Below are positions 35,163 to 46,643 of a stretch of 64,000 nt of DNA, in pieces. Source of the DNA: Deltaproteobacteria bacterium (GTDB lineage Bacteria; Desulfobacterota_D; UBA1144; Nemesobacterales; UBA2774); the NCBI GenBank assembly GCA_040223695.1, contig JAVKFU010000015.1, forward strand, positions 232,534 to 296,533, given 5' to 3'. The position numbers and the translations under genes were made by a program. The notes under the pieces were generated by a model. The model saw only the letters and a list, made by a program, of their open reading frames with translations, was not told the DNA's origin and did no database searches. Position 1 is the stretch's first letter, and each line of letters begins with the position of its first letter.

Positions 35163-36041
35163 TCAAATCGAGGAAAAGAATTCCAGGAGCTCTTCGCATA
35201 CGGCCTCGGGGCTCTCTTCGGGCAGGAAATGGCCGCAGTCAAGCGCCCTGCCGCGTACATTGACCGCTTTTTCCTTCCAGGTCTCTGGCACGTCGTAAGT
35301 GCGGTGCACGAATCCCCTGGTGCCCCATAAGACCAGAAGCGGGCACTCTATTTTCTTATCGAAATCTTCCTCGTCGTGCTCGAGATCGATACTTGCGGCT
35401 GCCCTGTAGTCCTCGCAGCTTGCGTAGATGGCCGCAGGGTCGCTGAAGCACCTGACATACTCCCTCACCGCCCTTTCGTCGAACTCCGCTCCCGGCGCGC
35501 TCCACCGTTTGAGCTTCTCTCTCAGGTAGTATTCCGGGTCGCACCCTATGAGCCTTTCGGGCAGACCTTCGGGCTGAATGAGAAAGAACCAGTGGTAGTA
35601 ACCGGTCGCGAATTCCATATCCGCGAGCTTGAACATAGTGTGAGTCGGGGCTATGTCCATTACGCACGCGCCTTTTATCCTGTCCGGATAATCGAGAGCC
35701 ATTCTGTGAGTGACTCTCCCGCCCCTGTCGTGCCCGGCAGCGAAAAAGTGCTCATACCCAAGGGACTCCATAACCTGAACGCAGTCTTTAGCCATCTCGC
35801 GTTTCGAGTATGTGTAGTGGTCAGGGGAGGATTCGGGCTTGCTGCTGTCTCCGTAACCTCTTAGGTCCATGCATATCACATGGAATCTCTCTGCGAGCCG
35901 GGGTGCTGTCCTGTGCCACATTAGATGCGTCTCCGGGTAGCCGTGAAGGAGGAGGAGGGGTTTTCCTTCCCCCGCGTGGACGAGGTTGATGACAGCGCCC
36001 GACGTCTCGATTCTGGCCTTCCGGAATTTATTGTCGAACAT
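35163..36041 (-). CDS. Haloacetate/fluoroacetate dehalogenase-like hydrolase
   Basis: 292 residues, alpha/beta-hydrolase fold. The nucleophile elbow is GHDRGGRV with Asp105 in place of Ser, flanked by Arg106 and Arg109. Asp129, His150, Trp151 and Tyr212 follow, and the general base is His271 (DCGHFLP). From memory, the fluoroacetate dehalogenase RPA1163 has Asp110, Arg111, Arg114, Asp134, His155, Trp156, Tyr219 and His280; the spacing Asp-Asp (24) and Asp-His-Trp (45, 46) agrees exactly. It should hydrolyse a carbon-halogen bond of a short haloacid to a hydroxy acid. Epoxide hydrolases also use Asp nucleophiles but lack the HW pair. It is followed on the same strand by no close gene; the esterase ends 63 bases upstream. 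Confidence 0.78.
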   Translation of the reverse strand: MFDNKFRKARIETSGAVINLVHAGEGKPLLLLHGYPETHLMWHRTAPRLAERFHVICMDLRGYGDSSKPESSPDHYTYSKREMAKDCVQVMESLGYEHFFAAGHDRGGRVTHRMALDYPDRIKGACVMDIAPTHTMFKLADMEFATGYYHWFFLIQPEGLPERLIGCDPEYYLREKLKRWSAPGAEFDERAVREYVRCFSDPAAIYASCEDYRAAASIDLEHDEEDFDKKIECPLLVLWGTRGFVHRTYDVPETWKEKAVNVRGRALDCGHFLPEESPEAVCEELLEFFSSI

Positions 36042-36104
36042 TGTTTTTTCAGCCCCCTGTACTTAGTTCATTTTGCGACTCTAAGTGGATCTGTCTCGGA
36101 CTCT

Positions 36105-36875
36105 TCAGGCATGCACATTCACCCATTCGCGAACCCGCTGCACGAACCTGTCAGGCGCGTCCGCATGCACCCAGTGAGCCGCATCCTCTATAATCTCAAG
36201 CGTCATGGCGGGGAAGTGAGCCCTGAGCAGCGTCTCGTGCTCCCAGACCCGGTACTCGGATTTGCCTCCGGCGAGCACCAGAGTAGGTCCTTCGTAAATT
36301 GCCTGCTCCGCGAGCTCGAAGGAATCCTCCGCCGCAAAACGGCGTAGCTCGGGAAGGTTACAGCGCCATGCAGGCTCTCCCGTGTCCTTCCGTTTGAGAT
36401 TCTGTAGCAGAAACTGCCTCACACCGGGATCGGGAATTTTCTTGGACAGGGCCTTGTCGGCGTCGGTTCGGGAGCTTATGGATTTCAGATTCAGCTCCGT
36501 CAGGGCATCGAGTATTTTCAGGATGCCCTCTGTTCTGCGCACCGGGGCCGCATCGACCACTATGAGGCTTGCGAGCGCCGCTGCATCTGAGGTCGCCACG
36601 GCCATGGCCGCCAGACCGCCCATCGAATGGCCGATTAAGTGAGGAGCTTCCCCGCAGGTAGTCTCTATGAGCCGGCTAATGTCGTCCCGCATCGCTGCGT
36701 AGCCGTGGGGGCCGTGCGGCGAGTCGCCGTGGTTGCGCAAATCAGGGACGATCACCCGGTGGTCCGTTGACAGCTCCCGCATGACGCGTTGCCAGTTCCG
36801 TGACGATCCCAACAAACCGTGCAGTATCACGACTTCAGGTCCGGAGGTGCCGGCTTTTCTCAGACTTAGCTCCAT
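36105..36875 (-). CDS. Alpha/beta-fold hydrolase, YbfF/ABHD11-like esterase
   Basis: 256 residues. Oxyanion motif HGLLGSSRNW at 19-28, then DLRNHGDSPHG, nucleophile Ser84 in GHSMGG, and a catalytic His in EDAAHWVHADAPD near the C-terminus. This pattern, especially the DLRNHG phrase, marks the YbfF/ABHD11 esterase group (carboxylesterase, acyl-CoA thioesterase). Substrate unknown. It precedes the haloacid hydrolase by 63 bases on the same strand and follows the MBL hydrolase by 85 bases; three hydrolases in a row may be an operon. Confidence 0.85.
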   Translation of the reverse strand: MELSLRKAGTSGPEVVILHGLLGSSRNWQRVMRELSTDHRVIVPDLRNHGDSPHGPHGYAAMRDDISRLIETTCGEAPHLIGHSMGGLAAMAVATSDAAALASLIVVDAAPVRRTEGILKILDALTELNLKSISSRTDADKALSKKIPDPGVRQFLLQNLKRKDTGEPAWRCNLPELRRFAAEDSFELAEQAIYEGPTLVLAGGKSEYRVWEHETLLRAHFPAMTLEIIEDAAHWVHADAPDRFVQRVREWVNVHA

Positions 36876-36960
36876 ATCAATTCCTTACTCCGCTCAGACT
36901 CCGTTTTTGTTGTTCGTCACGGATCAGGCACTTCACCCGATAAACCTCCTGAAAACGGGC

Positions 36961-37845
36961 TCAGAGTCGAAACTTTTTCCAGTAGCGCACGAGTCCCGGT
37001 ACATTCATCCAGAAAGGGTCTGCCAACTCGTAAGCTTTAATCAATTGACTGTCGGCTTCGGCTTTTACGAGTATCGTTCTGAACATGTCCTCAAAATCAG
37101 AGGTCATTTCATCTTCGGTTTTTCCTTCTTTCAATCTCTCTCCGATCCATTCGGTGGCTTCGAGGAGTCTGTCTTCCAGTTCTCTCAAATGATCTCTTAC
37201 GTTGTCGGACCTGCCGTAATGAGTACAATACAAGGCCTCTGGATTCAAATCCAGTATCTTTCGTATGGATTCCTGCCAGAGCTCCACATTGATCTCGGGC
37301 GGAGGGGTGGGGGGCAATACCGGACCGTTCTCTATGCGGACACCGCCGACGTCCCCTGCAAATAAGATGTCATCTATGAGATATGAATGATGGTGGGACG
37401 CGTGCCCGGGAGTCTCAACAGCCTCTATATCAATGTTACCGATTTTTATCCTTTCCCCGTCCTGAATTTCGTGGATATTTTCCCTCGGTATAGGCCGGAT
37501 TTCGCCCCATAGCGTGTCCATCTGTTCTTGATATATTCTTCTGGCCGACGCTATGAGCTTTTCAGGATCGGCCAGGTGCTTGGCTCCGAAAGGGTGGACA
37601 TAAATTTTAGCGCCGGTTTTAGCGAAGTGCCAGGCTCCTCCTGAGTGATCCAGGTGTATGTGTGTAACAAAAACATTTCTTATGTCTTCGACGGAGTAAC
37701 CGTGAGCATTGAGGCTGCTTTCGAGTTTGTTAAAAGTCGTATCAGGGCCGGTTTCGATTAAAATAGGCTCTCCCCCGTTTTCTATCAGATATGAAGCTAT
37801 TACCTTCTCTTCAAAGAAGTTATGGTCTAAAACATGAATTTTCAT
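36961..37845 (-). CDS. MBL-fold metallo-hydrolase
   Basis: 294 residues. The metal motif THIHLDHSGG carries His62, His64, Asp66 and His67; further ligands sit in TPGHASHHHSY, FAGDVGG and CTHYGRSD. Those make a two-metal metallo-beta-lactamase site. The C-terminal 100 residues form a helical cap (AFFLRDH... with an acidic stretch GERLKEGKTEDEMTSDFED). Substrate cannot be assigned: the family includes hydroxyacylglutathione hydrolases, lactonases and phosphodiesterases. It is the first of three hydrolase genes on this strand. Confidence 0.85.
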   Translation of the reverse strand: MKIHVLDHNFFEEKVIASYLIENGGEPILIETGPDTTFNKLESSLNAHGYSVEDIRNVFVTHIHLDHSGGAWHFAKTGAKIYVHPFGAKHLADPEKLIASARRIYQEQMDTLWGEIRPIPRENIHEIQDGERIKIGNIDIEAVETPGHASHHHSYLIDDILFAGDVGGVRIENGPVLPPTPPPEINVELWQESIRKILDLNPEALYCTHYGRSDNVRDHLRELEDRLLEATEWIGERLKEGKTEDEMTSDFEDMFRTILVKAEADSQLIKAYELADPFWMNVPGLVRYWKKFRL

Positions 37846-37929
37846 AAAAAACTCCCTTTTGCTTCTGAGATATCTTCCTGAATGTATAAAACATAGACAG
37901 GACTGCAGTGAAGGTAAAGTTAAGTTGAT

Positions 37930-39942
<2,013 letters not shown>

Positions 39943-39999
39943 TTATACGTCTTATTTTTAGTATATATACTATATTAGATATATGCAGTATACTTCACT

Positions 40000-41736
40000 C
40001 TAATTCCTGTTCGTTTTAAGCCACTCGTCGAGTTCTTTAAATGGCAGCGCGTTCAGAACGTCTTTCTTCTCGACCCAGCCCCTTCTCGCTGTCCCCGCAC
40101 CGTACCTCATAAATCCGAGCTGTCCCCGGCTGTGGGCGTCGGTCGAAATAATTATCTTCACACCCGCGTCGACCGCCTTCCTTACGTGTAGGTCGTTCAG
40201 GTCGAGCCTCGGGTAAGAGCCGTTCACTTCAAGAGCCTTCCCGTGCTCAAGCGCGGCCTGAATTACATCGTCGATATCGACGTCGTAAGGGTCCCGCTCT
40301 CCGATAAGCCTCCCCGTAGGATGCCCTATGGCGTGGACGTATGGGTTTTTTATCGCCTTTATAATGCGGTCGGTCATAGCTTCTCTTTCCATTTTGAAAC
40401 CGCTGTGGACGGACGCTATAACAACGTCCAGCTCCTTAAGCACACCGTCCGGATAATCGAGGGAGCCGTCTGTTTTTATATCGACTTCTGTTCCCATTAG
40501 CACTTTTATTTTCTTGAATTTCCCGGCAACCGCCTCAAGCTCTTTTTTCTTTTTCATAAGCCTTTCGATTGAAAGTCCGTTCGCGATCGTTTGGGAAGGG
40601 GAGTGGTCCGTTATCGCTATGTACCCGTAGCCGAGCTCTGCCGCGCTTTCAGCCATTTCTTCAATTGACGCTTTGCCGTCGCTCCAGGTTGTATGGGTGT
40701 GGAGATCGCCTTTTATATCCTCAAGCTCGATGAGGTGAGGGAGCCTGCCCTCGGCTGCGGCCTCTATTTCGCCCCGGTCCTCTCTCAGCTCGGGCGGGAT
40801 AACCGGCAGGCCGAGCGTTTTATAGACATCCTTTTCCGTCTCCCCTGCGACCATTTTCTCTCCTCTAAATACCCCGTACTCGTTAATTTTGAGCCCTTTT
40901 TTGGTGGCTAGTGTTCTGAGCTTCACGTTGTGAGCTTTTGATCCGGTGAAATACAAAAGCGCCGCCCCGTATGACTCGGGCGGCACCACCCTGAGGTCCA
41001 CCTGTATTCCCTCCCCGGCAATAATACTTCCCTTCGTGCTTCCCGACGCGAGCACGTCTTTTACAAATTTCATTTCGGTAAACCCTTTGACTACTTTCTG
41101 TGTATTATCGGATATCGTCAGTATGTCTATATCCTTAGCTGTCTCCCTCATTCTCCTGATCGACCCCGCGACTTTGGTGCCTTCCGTTCCGGGAATATTT
41201 TCTATTTCCGCGACGATGCTCTCCGCCAGAGGGAGCGCTTTTCCCAGCAGATTTCTTTCCTTGCTCTCCTTGAATAACTGAACCCCTCTCTTGATGTCGT
41301 CTATTTTCTTTTGCCCCATTCCCCTGAACTCCAGAATTTTTTTCCCGCTAAGCGCCTTTTCCAGATCGGCGAGTTTTCTGACCTTCAGCTCCTTGTATAA
41401 GAGGGCAAGCGTTTTCGGGCCCAGGCCCTGAATCCGCAGCAGTTCGGTGAGCTCAAGGGGAACCTCGCTCTTAAGTTTTTCGTATTCCTTTATCTTTCCT
41501 GTCTTTATATATTCTTTTATTTTTTCCCCGAGGTCCTTCCCGACCCCGGGTATCCCTGTAAGCTCATCCCTGGCGGCCCTGTCCTCTACATCCTCATTCA
41601 GTTCCAGTATGTTCGTCGCCGCTTTCCGGTACGCCCTGATTTTAAAAGGGTTTTCATCCAGCACGCTCAACATGTCGGATATATGCTCGAATATTTCCGC
41701 TATCTCGCTATTTTTACTCATCTTCTGAGACCGCAT
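40000..41736 (-). CDS. polX: DNA polymerase X with PHP domain
   Basis: 578 residues. The N-terminal ~310 residues are polymerase family X with two helix-hairpin-helix motifs (LTGIPGVGKDLGEKIKEYI; LLRIQGLGPKTLALLYKEL) and a palm with paired aspartates (ETAKDIDILTISD). The C-terminal ~240 residues are a PHP domain with HTHTTWSDGKA and a DAHSRGQLG motif; in PolX this gives a Mn-dependent 3'-5' exonuclease and, reportedly, AP endonuclease activity. It fills short gaps in base-excision repair. The start is ATG 41736 or ATG 41721; no strong ribosome site decides. It lies 63 bases upstream of ligA. Confidence 0.93.
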   Translation of the reverse strand: MRSQKMSKNSEIAEIFEHISDMLSVLDENPFKIRAYRKAATNILELNEDVEDRAARDELTGIPGVGKDLGEKIKEYIKTGKIKEYEKLKSEVPLELTELLRIQGLGPKTLALLYKELKVRKLADLEKALSGKKILEFRGMGQKKIDDIKRGVQLFKESKERNLLGKALPLAESIVAEIENIPGTEGTKVAGSIRRMRETAKDIDILTISDNTQKVVKGFTEMKFVKDVLASGSTKGSIIAGEGIQVDLRVVPPESYGAALLYFTGSKAHNVKLRTLATKKGLKINEYGVFRGEKMVAGETEKDVYKTLGLPVIPPELREDRGEIEAAAEGRLPHLIELEDIKGDLHTHTTWSDGKASIEEMAESAAELGYGYIAITDHSPSQTIANGLSIERLMKKKKELEAVAGKFKKIKVLMGTEVDIKTDGSLDYPDGVLKELDVVIASVHSGFKMEREAMTDRIIKAIKNPYVHAIGHPTGRLIGERDPYDVDIDDVIQAALEHGKALEVNGSYPRLDLNDLHVRKAVDAGVKIIISTDAHSRGQLGFMRYGAGTARRGWVEKKDVLNALPFKELDEWLKTNRN

Positions 41737-41918
41737 CCCGTTCTATAAACGATGAATAATAACATGTTTGAAAACCGTTTTTTAGCGAATGTTTATTATG
41801 CGGGTGTTGATTGCGTGATTTAACAATCGGGTACTATAAACGGGGTAATTTGAGGCGCATATGAAGGTGATAATCCTGATTGCCCCGCCTTATCATCAAT
41901 AAAGACCGGACGAAATAG

Positions 41919-42875
41919 ATGAATCTGGATGAATTGTTCAACAAGAAACTGGTTGTGGTAACGGGAAAGGGCGGGGTCGGCAAAACAACCGTTTCCCTTG
42001 CGCTCTCTTATTTAAACTCTCGATTCGACCGCGATTCAATTTATGTAACCCTGAACGAGATTAAGAAAGATTCCTACTTTTTTGGATTTAACACCGGGAT
42101 TAACAGCAGGGAAAAAGCGCTGGATAATAATTTGTGGTCGGTCGCTATTGACCCGAACACTGCGCTTAAAGAATATGTCCGTGAGAATTTTGTAAATCTA
42201 TACCCCGTTTACGCGACAATCCTTAAATCAAAAACCCTTCAAAACTTTTTTGAGGCGGCTCCGGGGCTGATGGAGCTTATAACGATCGGTAAGGTGTGGC
42301 ATCTGGGTAACAGGAACCCGCAGGGGAGGAAATCGCGGAAAGCGTACGATCAGGTTATATTCGATGCCCCCTCTACCGGCCACGCGATACCTATTCTAGA
42401 CCTGCCGTCCAGGGTTCTCGATATGGTGAGGGGAGGGGCGTTTAAAAGCCACATAGGATGGGTTGAGAGTTTTCTGAAAGACCCGGATCAAGCCGCGGTC
42501 GTGGTTGTGGCAACTCCCGAGGAGATGGTGGTCAGAGAGACGATCGAGCTAATAGATTCGGTTAAGTCTCTCGGAATCAATGTTATCTTCACGGTTGTGA
42601 ATAATGCATATGAAAAGATGTTCGATAAAAAGGAAGTGAGTATCATAAAGGAGCTTCTGACTGAAAATAAAGGCGCCGAAATAAGCCCTGCTGTTGAATT
42701 GGCTTTCAGCCATGCTGCGAGAACCCGTATGTCTGAAAAATACACAAAGAAACTGCGCAAGGAATTGAAAGAGCCTGTATTAATAATACATAAGAGGTAT
42801 AAAAGAGACCTCGCGGTCCGGGATTTAAAGTCAATATCCTCCGAGCTGCGGAATCAGCTGGATAAGAGCCTGTGA
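41919..42875 (+). CDS. ArsA/GET3-like ATPase, first of pair
   Basis: 318 residues, one ATPase domain. The deviant Walker A GKGGVGKTT spans 16-24, with signature Lys17 (across-dimer lysine) and P-loop Lys22. The switch II-like phrase is FDAPSTGHAIPILDLP and an acidic A-loop region follows. It lacks the second domain of the arsenite ATPase ArsA, so it should be a dimeric signalling or membrane-protein-linked ATPase. No arsenic genes are near. The stop codon overlaps the start of the next gene by 4 bases, so they are translated together, as in tandem pairs in actinobacteria and deltaproteobacteria. Confidence 0.85.
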   Translation: MNLDELFNKKLVVVTGKGGVGKTTVSLALSYLNSRFDRDSIYVTLNEIKKDSYFFGFNTGINSREKALDNNLWSVAIDPNTALKEYVRENFVNLYPVYATILKSKTLQNFFEAAPGLMELITIGKVWHLGNRNPQGRKSRKAYDQVIFDAPSTGHAIPILDLPSRVLDMVRGGAFKSHIGWVESFLKDPDQAAVVVVATPEEMVVRETIELIDSVKSLGINVIFTVVNNAYEKMFDKKEVSIIKELLTENKGAEISPAVELAFSHAARTRMSEKYTKKLRKELKEPVLIIHKRYKRDLAVRDLKSISSELRNQLDKSL

Positions 42876-43960
42876 CGAAATTGAACCGTATTCTTGAAGA
42901 AAAGAGTGTAATTATATGTATCGGTGCCGGGGGCGTCGGAAAAACCACTATTTCCTCCCTCCTTGCGCTTGAAGCAGCCTCAAAGGGGAAACGCACCCTT
43001 GCATTGACCGTCGACCCGTCACGCAGGCTGGCCAAGTCTCTTGGAATATCCGAAGGATCGGAATTCGGCGTTATTTTGCCGAGACGCCTCGGTAACGCCG
43101 GCTACGCCGGGTCCTCCGGGCTTACGGTCAGGGTCCTGGATGTAAAAAACACATTTGACAGACTTATAGAAAGGGTTGCGGACTCGAGTGAAACCAGCGG
43201 CAGAATTCTGTCTAATAATTATTATAAAAGTGTTGCCGATTCTCTCGCGGGCGCTCATGAGTACATGGCGATGGAGGCGCTTCTCTCGTCATATGAAGAG
43301 GGCGAGTATGACATTATTATCGTTGATACTCCTCCTTCCGAGCATCTGTCGGGCTTTCTTTCGGCTCCCCTGAGACTCAGCTCCATACTCGACTCCGAGA
43401 TTTTTAAATCCTTCCACTTTATAGACCGAATGAGCCTGGGTTTTACAAGATTATTCACGTTGATGTCGCTTAAATTTGCTGAGAGGATAGTTGGCATTGA
43501 CGTTATCCATGATATGTGGGAGTTCTTTTCGGATTTTGAAGCGGTAAACGAGGGGATAAAGGCGCGCGCGGCCAAAACCTATAACCTGCTCAAATCAGAT
43601 TCCAGTTCGTTTTTGATCGTCACAAATTTAAAAGAACGGTCGCTACAAAACACCTTCGACTGGCATAATGAGTTAACCTCAGACGGCTATGATGTGGATG
43701 CTGTAATTGTGAACCGGGCGGCGGTCGATAAGGACCTCTCTCAATTAAAGGAGCCGGATTACAAAGATATACCGGGCGGCCGCGAATTCAGGCAGAAGCT
43801 CCTCAGGAATTATGACAATTACAGGAGCTTGATATCAGCCGAGAAGGCGGCCCTGGAAAGGCTTCAGTCGAGGCTTACCTCTTACGCGATTCCCGACCTG
43901 GATACCGAGGTTATAACCTTAAAAGACCTGCGCGGAATAAGAGAGTATTTATTTGACTAA
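42872..43960 (+). CDS. ArsA/GET3-like ATPase, second of pair, lacking signature Lys
   Basis: 362 residues, GTG start in a GTGA overlap with the preceding gene. The P-loop is GAGGVGKTT (18-26): Lys24 is kept but the across-dimer lysine position is Ala19. The phrase LTVDPSRRLAKSLGI follows and the switch II phrase is VDTPPSEHLSGFLSAPL. The pair probably forms a heterodimer in which only the first partner offers the trans-acting lysine, so one of the two sites may be inactive. Function unknown; a similar tandem in Mycobacterium has been linked to metabolic stress resistance, stated from memory. Convergent with the amidase gene. Confidence 0.85.
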   Translation: MTKLNRILEEKSVIICIGAGGVGKTTISSLLALEAASKGKRTLALTVDPSRRLAKSLGISEGSEFGVILPRRLGNAGYAGSSGLTVRVLDVKNTFDRLIERVADSSETSGRILSNNYYKSVADSLAGAHEYMAMEALLSSYEEGEYDIIIVDTPPSEHLSGFLSAPLRLSSILDSEIFKSFHFIDRMSLGFTRLFTLMSLKFAERIVGIDVIHDMWEFFSDFEAVNEGIKARAAKTYNLLKSDSSSFLIVTNLKERSLQNTFDWHNELTSDGYDVDAVIVNRAAVDKDLSQLKEPDYKDIPGGREFRQKLLRNYDNYRSLISAEKAALERLQSRLTSYAIPDLDTEVITLKDLRGIREYLFD

Positions 43961-43971
43961 CTCTTTGAATG

Positions 43972-45675
43972 CTACCTGAGTGACGCTGTTTGTACTTCTG
44001 AAGAAAATCGTTTGATACCGGCAAGGATGCCGTCTGCTAATTCGTCTATATAGGCGTCGCTTTTGAGTCTTTTCTCGTCTCTGGGATTGGTAATGAAGGC
44101 TGTTTCAACCAGTATGCTTGGAATATCCGCTCCGATAAGAACTACAAAGGGAGCTTTTTTGACGCCTTTATTTTTGACGGGCTGATAATTTGCGGACACG
44201 GTTTTAACGACCGAGTTCTGCACATAACCGGCAAACCGCTCGGATTCCTCGATCTTGGAGCTCAGTAAATATTGCTTCAGGACATTTGCCATTTCACTTC
44301 GTGATATGCTGGTCGTGGCGTTCTCCCGCGCCGCAACCGCAAGCGATCTCTGGTCGTTTGTGAAACTCAGGATATAGGTTTCTATTCCGTATGCGTTTTT
44401 GTTCCGTGCGGCGTTGCAGTGAATAGAGATGAAGAGATCGGCCCCGTGTTTCTTGGCGATTCCCGTTCTTTCTTCAAGGGGTATGAACCGGTCATTATTT
44501 CTGGTGAGGTAAACATTCGTAATTCCGAACTTCCTCCCCTCTTTATCCAGTTTCTGCTTTAACGCCTTGGCGATTTTTAAAGTGATATCTTTTTCCTTTA
44601 AGCCCGACGGTCCGATAGCGCCCGGGTCGTGGCCTCCGTGACCGGCGTCTATCACGACGGTTCTTATCTTCAGCCCCAGGGCTTGGGAAAGGCTTGCTAC
44701 ATTGTCATCCGGCAATCTTGTTTCGTACTCATAATCACCCGTACCTTTTTTTGCGTAGTAGTCTCCCGGTTTTGCTCCCGTGCCCTGTATGTCCATCACA
44801 ATTCTGAACGGGTCCTGGAGCGCGAAAACCTTGTAATCGTCGAAGCTTTTTATGTAGAGTACTACCCTCACGCTGTCATGTGTATTCCGGGCGAACTTGA
44901 TCTGTTCTAGGAGACCGTTGTTAACCGGCTCTACATAGAGGTTTTTATCTACGCTCGTCCCGTGGATATCCACAAAAAGCCGGGGCGGTATCCCGTTTTC
45001 GGGGTCGGCTTTGAGCAGTATGGGTTTAAACGGCACTTCCTTGTCGACATGAATTACGACCCTTGTGTACGTGTCCGTTGACCAGTGCCGGATCTGGCTC
45101 ACCTTGATAAGGCTGCCCCCGGAGGACTTCACAGACTTCGAAACCCCGGATTTTTTTGACGGCTTAAACGGCGATAGGTCCGCTACTTTATTTTTGGCGA
45201 TCATTTTCATGTCGCCGTCCGGGAACCCGGTAACCACTTTCTCGTATTCGAGATAAGCGTCTGATTTGCTTTTCTTCTCCACAATCCTCGCGACCCTCAA
45301 TTGAGCGTCGTCGGCCAGGTTGCTCTCGGGGTATCTTCTCACGAATAATCTCGAATACTCAACCGCCATATTGAGGTCGGGCTGTGAATCGAACCTCTCC
45401 CCCATTTCCTCATACATTTTTCCCGAAAGAAAGAGAGAATTCGGCGCTTTCGAGCTTTCCGGATAGTTGATATATATACTGTAAAAAGCGCGCGCTATTG
45501 TATCCCAGATTTCCTTTTTGTTAACTTTGCTCGGATCCCCGGCGAGACTTTTGTAAAGCTGGAAGGTTTCTTTGTAGAGTACTTCCCCGCGATCCAGGGC
45601 GCGGCTGTCTTGCGCTAGTGAAAATACAGCGAGAAAAGAAACAATTATGACCGTGTACGCCGATTTTTTATTCAC
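43972..45675 (-). CDS. N-acetylmuramoyl-L-alanine amidase with AMIN domain
   Basis: 567 residues. A signal peptide (SAYTVIIVSFLAVFSLAQD) precedes a helical repeat region (about 30-160) that looks like tetratricopeptide repeats, then an AMIN domain (about 190-290, VSQIRHWSTDTYTRVVIHVD) and the amidase_3 domain. Zinc and catalytic residues are in VIDAGHGGHDPGAIG, in the short helix LKEKDITLKI, in SIHCNAARN and LVETAFITNPRD. AmiC-type enzymes cleave septal peptidoglycan during daughter-cell separation; AMIN recruits them to the division site. TPR-fused versions are less usual. It is monocistronic and convergent with the ArsA pair. Confidence 0.93.
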   Translation of the reverse strand: MNKKSAYTVIIVSFLAVFSLAQDSRALDRGEVLYKETFQLYKSLAGDPSKVNKKEIWDTIARAFYSIYINYPESSKAPNSLFLSGKMYEEMGERFDSQPDLNMAVEYSRLFVRRYPESNLADDAQLRVARIVEKKSKSDAYLEYEKVVTGFPDGDMKMIAKNKVADLSPFKPSKKSGVSKSVKSSGGSLIKVSQIRHWSTDTYTRVVIHVDKEVPFKPILLKADPENGIPPRLFVDIHGTSVDKNLYVEPVNNGLLEQIKFARNTHDSVRVVLYIKSFDDYKVFALQDPFRIVMDIQGTGAKPGDYYAKKGTGDYEYETRLPDDNVASLSQALGLKIRTVVIDAGHGGHDPGAIGPSGLKEKDITLKIAKALKQKLDKEGRKFGITNVYLTRNNDRFIPLEERTGIAKKHGADLFISIHCNAARNKNAYGIETYILSFTNDQRSLAVAARENATTSISRSEMANVLKQYLLSSKIEESERFAGYVQNSVVKTVSANYQPVKNKGVKKAPFVVLIGADIPSILVETAFITNPRDEKRLKSDAYIDELADGILAGIKRFSSEVQTASLR

Positions 45676-45812
45676 GAGATTGCATTAATTATATTATTTT
45701 GCTAGCCGCTTGTAAATGGTTTTTTATAAACTACTTTAACATTTTACCAGATAATTCATCGTTTTGAACAGTATATTTTTTGAAATGACCTTTACTTAAT
45801 GCTAAATTTCTA

Positions 45813-46577
45813 ATGATGAAGGCTATTATACTCGGTTGCGCCACCTCTACAGGTGTTCCAATTCTGGGGTGCGGCTGTAGTGTTTGCACCTCGAAAAACC
45901 CCAAAAACAAAAGAACACGGTGCTCTCTATTCATTGAGACCGGGGGTAAAAATCTTTTGATCGACACCTCCACCGACCTCAGATTTCAGGCTATGAGGCA
46001 CGGTATTACGAAGATTGACGCCGTATTATATACCCACTCCCATGCCGACCATACACACGGAATCGACGAGCTCAGGGTATTCAACTTCGTTAATAAAATG
46101 GAAATTCCCTGTTACGGGAACCGCCAAACCCTTAAAAACATTGAGAAAAATTTCAAATATATATTTGATGGCACGAATTCCGCGGGCGGCAAGCCGAAGC
46201 TTCTTTTAAATACCGTCTCTCAGGAATTCAATATATACGGCGTCACGGTGACCCCGGTCGATATTTACCACGACAACTGGACAATACTCGGTTACAGAAT
46301 AGGCAACCTGGCTTATCTCACCGACTGCAGCGGCATTCCCGATGAATCGTGGGACAAGCTCCGCAACCTCGACGTCCTCATACTGAGCGCTCTCAGATAC
46401 AGGCCGCATAATGCACATTTTAATGTCGAGCAGGCGGTAAGGACAGCGGAGAGAATTAAACCCGGGCTTACGATATTCACCCACATGGGGCATGAGCTCG
46501 ATTATGATACGCTTTTGAAAGAGCTACCCGACTCCATGGTCCCTGCGTATGACGGTATGGAAATAGAATTCGATTAA
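45813..46577 (+). CDS. MBL-fold phosphodiesterase, PhnP-like
   Basis: 254 residues. A Cys cluster GCGCSVC (Cys20, Cys22, Cys25) near the start resembles the structural zinc site of PhnP, and the catalytic metal motif is THSHADHTHG (His75, His77, Asp79, His80) with more ligands later (THMGHE). PhnP hydrolyses 5-phosphoribosyl 1,2-cyclic phosphate in phosphonate use; this member has no phn neighbours, so its true substrate may be another cyclic phosphodiester. ATG at 45813 and 45816 are adjacent; no clear ribosome site. 66 bases before apgM. Confidence 0.8.
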   Translation: MMKAIILGCATSTGVPILGCGCSVCTSKNPKNKRTRCSLFIETGGKNLLIDTSTDLRFQAMRHGITKIDAVLYTHSHADHTHGIDELRVFNFVNKMEIPCYGNRQTLKNIEKNFKYIFDGTNSAGGKPKLLLNTVSQEFNIYGVTVTPVDIYHDNWTILGYRIGNLAYLTDCSGIPDESWDKLRNLDVLILSALRYRPHNAHFNVEQAVRTAERIKPGLTIFTHMGHELDYDTLLKELPDSMVPAYDGMEIEFD

Positions 46578-46643
46578 CACCGACTTGATTACCTCTCAAA
46601 CTGCGGGGAAAATGTTTATAGCTATTGCAGCAGAGGGGATAAA

